DNA of 50,735 nucleotides from Sphingomonadales bacterium (GTDB taxonomy: Bacteria; Bacteroidota; Bacteroidia; Chitinophagales; Chitinophagaceae). Positions 1 to 7,276 of this stretch are shown here, one piece after another. The translations under genes and the position numbers were made by a program. Under the pieces are notes generated by a model. It made no database searches, was not told the DNA's origin, and saw only the letters and a program-made list of their open reading frames with translations. The stretch covers positions 1 to 50,735 of the forward strand of contig VHAT01000016.1 in the NCBI GenBank assembly GCA_016872195.1, written 5' to 3'. Within the stretch, counting starts at the first letter, position 1; each line of letters opens with the position of its first letter.

Positions 1-160
1 TTTGTAAGAGATCGTTGGCATCCTCGTGCGATACGACCAGGCGTCGAATATGCCAGTAAAGCCGTTCCTGGTACTTTTTTATCAGATCGGTAAAGGCAGC
101 CTCGCGGGTAGCGGGTACCCGAAAACGATGTAAAAGGTCAATATCAGCGTGGTCGTCCAT
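1..160 (-). CDS. ECF-type RNA polymerase sigma factor, N-terminal part (cut by window edge)
   Basis: Only the first 53 codons are present; the gene continues past the left edge. The translation begins MDDHADIDLLHRFR and contains YQERLYWHIRRLV followed by SHEDANDLLQ, the pattern of sigma-70 region 2 (core RNA polymerase binding) in ECF sigma factors, where a helix is followed by a 'D-A-x-D-L-x-Q' segment. ECF factors recruit RNA polymerase to small regulons, often for envelope or stress functions. The ATG at 160 is chosen because region 2 starts at the expected distance from it. A 19-bp inverted repeat sits directly upstream. No cognate anti-sigma factor is visible. The family assignment is fairly safe, but the regulon cannot be told. 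Confidence 0.75.
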   Translation of the reverse strand, partial: MDDHADIDLLHRFRVPATREAAFTDLIKKYQERLYWHIRRLVVSHEDANDLLQ

Positions 161-163
161 GCA

Positions 164-182
164 GGTCTAAAGATCTTAGACC
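164..182. repeat. Perfect inverted repeat upstream of the sigma factor gene
   Basis: GGTCTAA (164-170) and TTAGACC (176-182) form a 7-bp inverted repeat around AGATC. It lies 4 nt upstream of the sigma-factor start and 18 nt beyond the transketolase stop. No T-run follows on the minus strand, so it is not a typical intrinsic terminator. It could be an operator for the sigma gene or an mRNA 3'-end structure of the transketolase transcript. Confidence 0.5.
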
Positions 183-200
183 TTAAAGATAGCCCAAGGT

Positions 201-1157
201 TTAACCTTTACGGCCAAGGGCTTTTTCGGCAGCGGCCACTATATCGGGCACGTCCAAACCATATTTTTTGAGTAGCTGGGCGGGGGTACCACTTTCTCCA
301 AACGTATCGCGCGTACCCACGTATTCAATAGGAACGGGGCAATGTTTAGCAGCAACTTGCGCAATGGAATCGCCCAATCCACCATAAATACTATGTTCTT
401 CGGCGGTAACCGCACAGCCTGTTTTTTTAAGAGAGGCCATAACCGCTGCTTCGTCGAGGGGTTTGATGGTATGAATATTGATAACCTCTACGCTAATCCC
501 TTTTTCTTCTAAGATGGCACCTGCCTGAATGGCATTCCATACCATATGACCACAGGCAAAAATGCTGATATCACTACCGGTAGAAAAAGACTGGGCCTTA
601 CCGATCTCAAAAGGGAGGGTGCTGGTAAAAATGGGCCAGGCCGGGCGACCAAAGCGCAAATAAACAGGGCCTTTATAGTCAGCAATTGCTTCAGTAGCTG
701 CTTTCGTTTGTGCATAATCACAGGGCACTACTACGGTCATACCGGGTAGCATCTTCATCAACCCAATATCTTCTAAGATCTGGTGCGTGGCTCCGTCTTC
801 GCCCAGGGTAAGACCGGCATGCGAGGCACAGATCTTTACATTTTTTTCGCTGTATGCCACACTCTGGCGGATCTGGTCGTAAACACGGCCGGTAGAAAAA
901 TTAGCAAAGGTGGTAGTAAAAGGGATCTTGCCACCAATGGTAAGACCGGCGGCAACCCCAATCATATTCGCTTCGGCAATACCACATTGTATAAAACGAT
1001 CGGGAAACTCTTTCATGAACTGATTGAGCTTTAGCGAACCAGCCAGGTCGGCGGTCAGCGCAACGATCTTGGCATTTTTGCGGGCGGCCTCTACAATGCC
1101 ATCTCCAAAACCACTTCGGGTATCTTTATTTCCGGTCGATTGAATGTCTTTTAGCAT
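201..1157 (-). CDS. Transketolase, C-terminal subunit (split transketolase)
   Basis: 318 aa, about half the length of a one-piece transketolase (about 660 aa). It matches the pyrimidine-binding plus C-terminal domains. The motif QCGIAEANMIGVAAG (about residues 57-71) carries the glutamate (E62) expected to contact the aminopyrimidine of thiamine diphosphate. LTLGEDGATHQILEDIGLM and the C-terminal EEHSIYGGLGD and FGESGTP segments are also typical. With the N-terminal subunit it should move two-carbon units between sugar phosphates in the non-oxidative pentose phosphate pathway. The partner half is not in this window: galE lies directly upstream and a sigma factor directly downstream. The ATG at 1157 is supported by a TACATTTG promoter element 5 nt upstream. 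A DXS-like or dehydrogenase E1-beta role is less likely given the sequence pattern. Confidence 0.88.
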   Translation of the reverse strand: MLKDIQSTGNKDTRSGFGDGIVEAARKNAKIVALTADLAGSLKLNQFMKEFPDRFIQCGIAEANMIGVAAGLTIGGKIPFTTTFANFSTGRVYDQIRQSVAYSEKNVKICASHAGLTLGEDGATHQILEDIGLMKMLPGMTVVVPCDYAQTKAATEAIADYKGPVYLRFGRPAWPIFTSTLPFEIGKAQSFSTGSDISIFACGHMVWNAIQAGAILEEKGISVEVINIHTIKPLDEAAVMASLKKTGCAVTAEEHSIYGGLGDSIAQVAAKHCPVPIEYVGTRDTFGESGTPAQLLKKYGLDVPDIVAAAEKALGRKG

Positions 1158-1162
1158 AAGAG

Positions 1163-1170
1163 CAAATGTA
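1163..1170 (-). promoter_or_regulatory. Bacteroidota -7 promoter element for the transketolase gene
   Basis: On the minus strand TACATTTG matches the TAnnTTTG consensus of the Bacteroidota primary sigma factor exactly. It ends 5 nt before the start codon at 1157, so the transcript would begin at or next to the ATG (leaderless). Confidence 0.6.
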
Positions 1171-1209
1171 AGTGCAGGGGGTTAAGACAAAAAAAATATA
1201 GTGCCCGAT

Positions 1210-2247
1210 TTATACACTAAATACGGTCTTTCTATCGTGAAGTTTTTGTTCCCAGACCCAGGCGGTGCGCATAATATCTTCGAGTGTATAGCGGGGCTGC
1301 CAGCCTAATACCGATTTCGCCAAGTCGTTATTGGCATAAATGGCCACGACATCACCTGGGCGGCGGGGTCCGATCTCATAACGAAGTGGCTTTTCGCTGG
1401 CTTTCTCAAAGGTGTTGATTGCTTCGAGAACCGTATTGCCCGTGCCTGTTCCTAAATTAAAGACTTCGCAGGCCTCTTTGTTCCTCTCTTGCTCCAAATA
1501 GCGAAGGGCCAAGGTATGAGCATGGGCCAGGTCGCAGACATGAATGTAATCTCTAATGCAGGAGCCATCGCGGGTGGGATAGTCCGTGCCATGCACCATC
1601 AATTTATCGATCTTACCAATGGCGGTTTGGGTAATGGCAGGCACCAGATTTTGAGGCTTGCCCAATGGAAGTTCACCTAAGAGCGCAGAAGGATGGGCGC
1701 CGGCCGGATTAAAATAACGAAGTAAGATATGGGTAGCCGCTGCCTTTCGGGCATAATCTTGTATGATCTGCTCACTGATCTGTTTGGTCGATCCGTAGGG
1801 CGATTCAGCTCTTTTGATCGGTGTAGTCTCCGTTACCGGAAGTTGATCGGGGTTTCCATAGACGGTGCAAGAAGAAGAAAAAACAAAATGTGAAACGCCA
1901 AACTCATCGATGCATTTGAGCAAATTGATCAGCGACTGAAGATTATTATCGAAATACAACAGCGGATTTTCTACCGATTCACCCACGGCTTTATACGCTG
2001 CAAAGTGAATGGCCCCGGCTATATCGGGATGCTCTTCGAATACGGCGTGTGTATCGTCGTAGTTGCAAAGATCTATCTTATAATGCTTTATTGTTTTGCC
2101 CGTGATACTCTTGACGGCCTGCAAAGCCGCATCGTGCGAACGGGAATTATTATCGATACAGATCACCTCGTATCCGTGCTCGATCAGATCTACGATTGTG
2201 TGAGAGCCTATGTAGCCACAGCCACCGGTAACGACAATTTTTGACAT
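1210..2247 (-). CDS. galE: UDP-glucose 4-epimerase
   Basis: 345 aa from the ATG at 2247, the normal length for GalE (about 340 aa). The NAD-binding Rossmann motif GGCGYIGSH starts at residue 8. The catalytic set is SSSCTVYG (Ser124-126) and YGSTK (Tyr151, Lys155), the short-chain dehydrogenase Tyr-x-x-x-Lys pair. RYFNPAGAHPS and the late RRPGDV segment are GalE signatures. The enzyme interconverts UDP-glucose and UDP-galactose for sugar breakdown and for surface polysaccharide precursors. The frame stays open 13 codons further upstream, but the Rossmann fold begins at MSKIVVTGG, so the internal ATG is preferred. No exact promoter element was found upstream. The transketolase gene follows 52 nt downstream with its own promoter. 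Confidence 0.95.
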   Translation of the reverse strand: MSKIVVTGGCGYIGSHTIVDLIEHGYEVICIDNNSRSHDAALQAVKSITGKTIKHYKIDLCNYDDTHAVFEEHPDIAGAIHFAAYKAVGESVENPLLYFDNNLQSLINLLKCIDEFGVSHFVFSSSCTVYGNPDQLPVTETTPIKRAESPYGSTKQISEQIIQDYARKAAATHILLRYFNPAGAHPSALLGELPLGKPQNLVPAITQTAIGKIDKLMVHGTDYPTRDGSCIRDYIHVCDLAHAHTLALRYLEQERNKEACEVFNLGTGTGNTVLEAINTFEKASEKPLRYEIGPRRPGDVVAIYANNDLAKSVLGWQPRYTLEDIMRTAWVWEQKLHDRKTVFSV

Positions 2248-2302
2248 AGGATAAGTTGCTCGGCAAAACTCCGTAATTCTCTGCAAAGTTCGCTACGAAA
2301 GA

Positions 2303-3514
2303 TCAGAAGAAACGCATGATCCAATAGATCAGTCCGGCTAGCATGGCACTAACGGGGATGGTCAAGATCCAGGCCCATATCAAATTGATGGTAACGCCCC
2401 AGCGGACGGCCGATAAGCGTTTGGTAGCGCCGACTCCCATGATGGCGCCGGTGATGGTGTGCGTGGTGCTGACCGGTATCTTGAGGGCTTCCGTCATGAA
2501 CAGAGTGATGGCACCAGCGGTTTCTGCAGCGACTCCTTCGAAGGGAGTTACCTTGGTAATACGGGTCCCCATGGTCTTGACGATCTTCCAGCCTCCGCTC
2601 ATGGTACCCAAACCAATGGCCGCATAGCAAGCAATAGGCACCCATTGGGGCATTTCTTCGAAGCTCGAGATATTGCCCCCGGCAATAAGGGCTGCTGTAA
2701 TAATGCCCATTACTTTTTGCGCATCGTTACCGCCATGACCAATGCTAAAGGCCGCCGAAGAGACCAATTGTAATTTCTTGAACCAGAGATTAGAGCGGTG
2801 CGCATTGAGTTTGCTCAGATACAAAGCAAAGATGGCCATGGTCAGTAAGATCAGGGCCAGCAAGATCCACTTGAAGTTCTTGGAATAGAAAATGACCTGC
2901 ACCCAATAGTCCTTGTAATCGGTCTCGCCGGCCAGTTTTGCCGGGTCGATGATCAGATTGGCTTGTAAAAAATAAATAACATAACCGATAACCAGAACAG
3001 AAATGATCTTGGAGGTCCAATCTTTACGAAAGGAACTTAAGAACCAGAGCGACATAATAAAGGCCATCAGCATACCGACAAGCGGAGCCAAGAAAATAAA
3101 GCTTACGGTTTTGAGAATAACCGCAGAATTGACCGCATCAAGTCCTGCGGCAGCAATGCCGGCTCCTGCAAAGCCACCGATCAGCGTATGCGAGGACGAA
3201 GAGGGTATACCAAACCACCAGGTAAGTAAGTTCCAGGAAATAGCCGCGATCAGTCCGGCAAAGATCACCTTCATCATTACGGCAGATTCCACTTTTGTGG
3301 CATCGACTGTTTTGGCAACGGTATTAGCGACGCCATGATCTTTAAAAATAAAATATGCGATCGAGTTAAAAATGGCGGCCCACAATACCGCTTGAAAGGG
3401 GGTCAATACTTTAGTAGATACGACCGTGGCGATCGAGTTAGCCGCATCGTGAAAGCCGTTGATGTAATCGAACACCAACGCAAGCACGATAATGGAGATG
3501 AGAAAAGGGGTCAT
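2303..3514 (-). CDS. pit: PiT-family inorganic phosphate transporter
   Basis: 403 aa integral membrane protein with about ten hydrophobic segments. Both PiT signature repeats are present: near the N-terminus DYINGFHDAANSIATVVSTK, and in the second half FSIGHGGNDAQKVMGII. PiT proteins carry metal-phosphate in symport with protons or sodium across the inner membrane with low affinity and high capacity. The ATG at 3514 (MTPFLISIIV) is chosen over the longer open frame because the family begins right before the first membrane segment, and it leaves only 8 nt after the stop of the DUF47 gene, so the two are cotranscribed. The surrounding ppk1, ppx, PhoR-like and PhoB-like genes agree with phosphate as substrate. 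Confidence 0.95.
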   Translation of the reverse strand: MTPFLISIIVLALVFDYINGFHDAANSIATVVSTKVLTPFQAVLWAAIFNSIAYFIFKDHGVANTVAKTVDATKVESAVMMKVIFAGLIAAISWNLLTWWFGIPSSSSHTLIGGFAGAGIAAAGLDAVNSAVILKTVSFIFLAPLVGMLMAFIMSLWFLSSFRKDWTSKIISVLVIGYVIYFLQANLIIDPAKLAGETDYKDYWVQVIFYSKNFKWILLALILLTMAIFALYLSKLNAHRSNLWFKKLQLVSSAAFSIGHGGNDAQKVMGIITAALIAGGNISSFEEMPQWVPIACYAAIGLGTMSGGWKIVKTMGTRITKVTPFEGVAAETAGAITLFMTEALKIPVSTTHTITGAIMGVGATKRLSAVRWGVTINLIWAWILTIPVSAMLAGLIYWIMRFF

Positions 3515-3522
3515 GGGCCGGT

Positions 3523-4173
3523 TTATGCGTATTTGATGATGATGGATTCGATCACATTGCTGGCATCTTCGCATTTGTCGGTAGCCAACTCCATTACCTG
3601 GTAGATCTCGCGCATCTTGATGACCTCTTTGGCATTCTCTTCGATGGCAAATAATCTTTCGATACTCATATCAAACACATCATCGGCCTGGTTCTCGATA
3701 CTATTGATCTTGATCATGGCTTCGGTGATGGCCTTGACATTCTTCATATCGCGCAGCTGGGTAACGGCGATCTTGATCTGCTGACAGCCCTGCTCAATAA
3801 GCTCCGCGAATTTTTGCATCCCCATATCGTTAGTGTTGACACGGTAGAAGTTCATTTTTTTGGCAGAGGCATAGATATAATCGGCAATATCATCGAGTGA
3901 GGTAGCCAGGGCATGAATGTCTTCGCGGTCAAAGGGAGTAATAAAGTTGCGTCCCAGCTCGGTAAAGAGATTATGGGTCAGGTCGTCGTTTTGGTGCTCG
4001 AGGTCTTCGATAACCGCGATCAACGCGACCCGTTTATCAATATCATGTTCGGCTACTACTATTTTGAGTTGAGTGCCCATGATCGACAGGTTTTCGGCTA
4101 CCTGTTCAAAGAGTTCGAAGAACACAGCGTTCTTCGGCATAAAGATCTTGAGGAAAGAGTTGAGTCCGGACAT
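3523..4173 (-). CDS. DUF47 family PhoU-like protein, PiT accessory/regulator
   Basis: 216 aa, soluble, mostly helical and rich in charged residues, with a PhoU-like pattern of paired helical bundles: 'ITPFDREDIHALATSLDDIADYI' is the typical E/D-x-x-D metal-contacting helix region and 'KINSIENQADDVFDMSIERLF' is the second copy (described here in overlapping short pieces: FDREDIHAL, SLDDIADYI, IENQADDVF). DUF47 genes next to pit are common in bacteria and their products are thought to modulate the transporter according to phosphate status. First gene of the DUF47-pit operon. An 11-bp repeat element at 4258-4290 lies about 85 nt upstream of the start and may carry PhoB control. No exact -7 box was found. 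Confidence 0.9.
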   Translation of the reverse strand: MSGLNSFLKIFMPKNAVFFELFEQVAENLSIMGTQLKIVVAEHDIDKRVALIAVIEDLEHQNDDLTHNLFTELGRNFITPFDREDIHALATSLDDIADYIYASAKKMNFYRVNTNDMGMQKFAELIEQGCQQIKIAVTQLRDMKNVKAITEAMIKINSIENQADDVFDMSIERLFAIEENAKEVIKMREIYQVMELATDKCEDASNVIESIIIKYA

Positions 4174-4257
4174 GGTCTACTATTTTAGTAAGAAAGCAAT
4201 TAGAGTGCCCCACGAAAATACCGGCTTCGTAGCGATGGCTAGCGAGATAGGGTAGAA

Positions 4258-4290
4258 TTAATAATTACTTAATGTATGGCATAACAATCT
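4258..4290. promoter_or_regulatory. Candidate PhoB operator, upstream of the DUF47-pit operon
   Basis: Units TTAATAATTAC (4258), TTAATGTATGG (4269) and the weaker CATAACAATCT (4280) follow each other at exactly 11 bp. Read on the minus strand the same DNA gives TTAAGTAATTA then TTAATTCTACC, also 11 bp apart. The element closely resembles the one at 13764-13785. The orientation in which it works is unclear. Confidence 0.45.
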
Positions 4291-4373
4291 GAAAGACATT
4301 ATTTTAATTGATTGACTGGTTCACAGCAAATTATCTATTCGAGGGGGTAAGCGACAAGACTTTTCAAGAGGTG

Positions 4374-4417
4374 TTAACATTCGCTTCATATTCTCTTAAC
4401 CATCACTTAATAGCACA
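4374..4417 (+). promoter_or_regulatory. Candidate Pho box: four direct units at 11-bp spacing
   Basis: TTAACAT starts at 4374, TTCATAT at 4385, TTAACCA at 4396 and TTAATAG at 4407, each exactly 11 bp after the previous one. Eleven-bp direct repeats are the known geometry of PhoB/PhoP sites: E. coli CTGTCAT units, B. subtilis TTAACA-like hexamers with 5-bp spacers, cyanobacterial CTTAACCT. The array ends about 26 bp before the -7 box of the TonB receptor gene, where an activator would contact RNA polymerase. Confidence 0.65.
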
Positions 4418-4443
4418 GTAAAGCTGGGGTAACATTACGCTTT

Positions 4444-4451
4444 CAATTTTG
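4444..4451 (+). promoter_or_regulatory. Probable -7 promoter element of the TonB receptor gene
   Basis: CAATTTTG matches TAnnTTTG at 7 of 8 positions and lies 17 nt before the ATG at 4469. No good -33 TTTG is visible at the expected distance; the Pho-box array occupies the region upstream, as expected for an activator-dependent promoter. Confidence 0.45.
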
Positions 4452-4468
4452 CACCAAAGGAACAGAAC

Positions 4469-7258
4469 ATGCTTTTGAGAGTTATTCAATTACTGGTCTT
4501 GTCGGTGCTGTTTGGGTCAATGGCAGTTAGTGCACAGAATAGCAGATTGACAGGTAAGATCACCAATACTAAGAATGAAGGTCTTTCTGGGGTAAGTATC
4601 AAAATACAAGGTAGTAATGCCGGTGCTATGTCTGACATGGATGGCCGTTTTTCATTAGTGCTGCAACCCGGAAAAAAATATGTACTTGATTTTACAGCGA
4701 TAGGGTATGAGCCCAAATCCATTACCGACGTGGAAGTGTCCGAGGGGATCATCAATGAACTGAATGTTACGCTCGAAATCAAATCCAAGACCCAAGAGAA
4801 TGTAGTGGTCACGGCCAGAACGGCCACCGCCAGAAGAGAGTCGGTCAATTCGATGATCTCTTTTCAACGTAATACTAATACGGTTGCCTCTGTGGTAGCG
4901 GCAGAATCCATTCGTCGCTCCCCTGACCGCAACACCGGAGAAGTATTAAAGCGTACCCCCGGCGCCAGTTTGCAAGAAGGAAAATTCATTATTATTCGTG
5001 GATTGGCCGATCGGTATAACCAGGCCATGATCAATGGTATTTTGCTGACGAGTACAGAGCCTGATCGCAAGACATTTTCCTTCGATCTGATCCCTTCTAA
5101 TGTGATTGACAACCTGGTCATCAATAAGGCATTCGTACCGGAATATCCCGGAGAGTGGGCGGGTGGACTCATCCAGGTGAATACCAAAGATATTCCTTCT
5201 AAGAACTTTTTTCAGGTGCAGGTTGGCACGGGGTTCAACTCGCAGGTAATTGGAAATGATTTTTATGGGGATTATCATAGTTCCACTGATTGGTTAGGGT
5301 TTGACAATGGAACGCGCGCACTTCCTAATACTTATACCAGAAAGGCCGCCTTTGACACACTCTCCTTTGCCGACAAGACCGCTATTGGAAAGCAGCTTCG
5401 CAATGCCTGGGATCCACTATTGGCACAGCCACTTCCCAATCTTTCCATCCAAGCCAATGGAGGTCTCAGCGGAAAACTATTTGGTAAGACAGTTGGAGCT
5501 TCGCTGGGGGTTAGCTACAACCGAAGCTATCGTCATTTGAACTTGATAAATCGTTCGAATACCCTGGCGGGAGACCTATTTAGTGTTAATTATGATTTTG
5601 CCGATACAAGGTATGTGCAGGATCTTAACGCCGGCGCCATTGGTAGTCTCTCGGTTCAGTTAAATTCAATGAATCGCCTGTCTTTAAAATCGATACTCAG
5701 TGTCAATGCGCCCTCCTCTGTAACCAGAAGACAGGGCGTTGAGTTCAATCGAAATGAAGACCTGATCGCGAACGAATTACAATTCAAGCAAAATACTTTT
5801 TTTACCACCCAGCTAACCGGAGATCACTCTTTAGTGTCCTCGTTAAAGCTTAAATGGTATGGAGCCTTTACCATTTTGGATGGCTACATTCCCGATCAGC
5901 GTCGACTGGCCTATACTCGTTCCTTAGGATCCTCTTTACCCTATAGCCTGCTTATTTCCAATACACTTTCTCAGCAAAGTGGTAGCCGCATTTATCAGTC
6001 ATTGAGTGATTACATCTATACGGCGGGTGGCGATCTAAGCTACGGATTCAACGCCTTCAAGCAAAAGCAAACGCTAAAGGCAGGCTATATGATCCAGGTC
6101 AAGGACCGACTTTACGATGCACAGCTATTTGCCAATTACCTTCCCAAGGACAATCCCGCCTTACGTTTATTACCTGCGTCTACCGTGTTTGATGCTGCCA
6201 ATTTCGGAAACGGGGTAGATAACAAGTTTGCTTTCGATGCCATCAAAGGGAAGAATTTTCGATACATGGCCAATACCATATTGAATGCCGGGTTTATTCA
6301 GTTGGATAATCAACTGAGTAGCACGCTCAGGATCGTCTGGGGTGTACGTGCGGAACATTTCGATCAATTGGTAGGAAGTGTGTATACATGGGATCCCCGC
6401 CATTCTCATACTACTGTATTGGATTTTCTACCGGGTCTTAATGCTGCCGTTAAACTCAATAGTAAAACGAATCTTCGCCTTTCGGGTTCTCAGACCGTTA
6501 TTCGCCCTGAGCTTCGTGAGCTCTCTTTCCTGAATATCTACGATTTTGAACTCAATGCCTCCGTTCAAGGAAATCCTTCACTCAGAAGAACTAAAGTTTC
6601 GAATCTTGATCTGCGTTACGAGGTCTATCCCAAGGCGGGCGAAGTGTTTACAGCGGGTATCTTTTACAAATACTTCAATGATCCGATTGAACAACTCTTT
6701 AATGAAGGGGTAGGAGGAGCCAGTACCTTCAGTTTTCAAAATCCGGATAATGCCAATGCGTATGGTGTGGAGCTAGAGCTTAGAAAAAAGCTAGACTTTG
6801 CTGACGCGCTCAAGAATTTTACCTTTCAATTCAATGCTTCGTATATCAAGAGTCGCGTCAAGGATGTAGGCTTTCAGATCGATCGCCCCTTACAGGGCCA
6901 ATCTCCCTATCTGCTTAATATTGGTCTCTTGTATGACAGTGATAAGTCAGGGATCAGCAGCACCTTACTGTATAACCAGATCGGGGAGCGAATCTATTTA
7001 GTAGGAGACCTAACCGCGGGCGCCGGCTCACCCAATATCTGGGAAGCTCCTCGCCCCTTGTTGGATTATCAGATCGCAAAGAAAGTGATGGACAAAAAAG
7101 GCGAGTTGCGGTTGAATATTTCTGACATCTTTAACGCTACGCAATATTTTTATCAGAATGCCGATTCGAAAGAGTCGTTCCAGCGCAACAAGGATGCCTA
7201 TCGTTTTACTCGTCGCCAGGGTACCACCTTTAGTTTTTCATTTCAATATAATCTATAA
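4469..7258 (+). CDS. TonB-dependent outer-membrane receptor in the phosphate cluster
   Basis: 929 aa. A signal peptide (residues 1-22, ending VSAQN) is followed by a carboxypeptidase-regulatory-like beta-sandwich (about 26-112, with GLSGVSIKIQGSNAGAMSD), a plug domain (about 130-250, with RSPDRNTGEVLKRTPGASL and IIIRGLADRYNQAMING), and a long beta-barrel rich in alternating aromatic residues ending TTFSFSFQYNL with a C-terminal hydrophobic residue. Such receptors import scarce solutes through the outer membrane using TonB/ExbBD energy. It lies 18 nt upstream of a lipoprotein gene, so the two form a SusC/SusD-like pair in layout although the lipoprotein is not recognisably SusD. Position between pit and ppx/ppk1/PhoBR, plus the Pho-box array in front, point to phosphate or a phosphorylated compound as cargo. 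The substrate is inferred only from context. Confidence 0.88.
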   Translation: MLLRVIQLLVLSVLFGSMAVSAQNSRLTGKITNTKNEGLSGVSIKIQGSNAGAMSDMDGRFSLVLQPGKKYVLDFTAIGYEPKSITDVEVSEGIINELNVTLEIKSKTQENVVVTARTATARRESVNSMISFQRNTNTVASVVAAESIRRSPDRNTGEVLKRTPGASLQEGKFIIIRGLADRYNQAMINGILLTSTEPDRKTFSFDLIPSNVIDNLVINKAFVPEYPGEWAGGLIQVNTKDIPSKNFFQVQVGTGFNSQVIGNDFYGDYHSSTDWLGFDNGTRALPNTYTRKAAFDTLSFADKTAIGKQLRNAWDPLLAQPLPNLSIQANGGLSGKLFGKTVGASLGVSYNRSYRHLNLINRSNTLAGDLFSVNYDFADTRYVQDLNAGAIGSLSVQLNSMNRLSLKSILSVNAPSSVTRRQGVEFNRNEDLIANELQFKQNTFFTTQLTGDHSLVSSLKLKWYGAFTILDGYIPDQRRLAYTRSLGSSLPYSLLISNTLSQQSGSRIYQSLSDYIYTAGGDLSYGFNAFKQKQTLKAGYMIQVKDRLYDAQLFANYLPKDNPALRLLPASTVFDAANFGNGVDNKFAFDAIKGKNFRYMANTILNAGFIQLDNQLSSTLRIVWGVRAEHFDQLVGSVYTWDPRHSHTTVLDFLPGLNAAVKLNSKTNLRLSGSQTVIRPELRELSFLNIYDFELNASVQGNPSLRRTKVSNLDLRYEVYPKAGEVFTAGIFYKYFNDPIEQLFNEGVGGASTFSFQNPDNANAYGVELELRKKLDFADALKNFTFQFNASYIKSRVKDVGFQIDRPLQGQSPYLLNIGLLYDSDKSGISSTLLYNQIGERIYLVGDLTAGAGSPNIWEAPRPLLDYQIAKKVMDKKGELRLNISDIFNATQYFYQNADSKESFQRNKDAYRFTRRQGTTFSFSFQYNL

Positions 7259-7276
7259 AAACGTTAATCAACTTTT

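Larger units (their letters stand above)
4174..4468. other. Divergent intergenic region of the phosphate cluster
   Basis: A 295-bp gene-free stretch between the divergent DUF47 and TonB-receptor genes. It is AT-rich and holds two separate groups of 11-bp-spaced TTAA-type repeats (4258-4290 and 4374-4417) and one probable promoter (4444-4451). No small ORF with convincing coding character and no RNA gene was seen. Confidence 0.8.
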
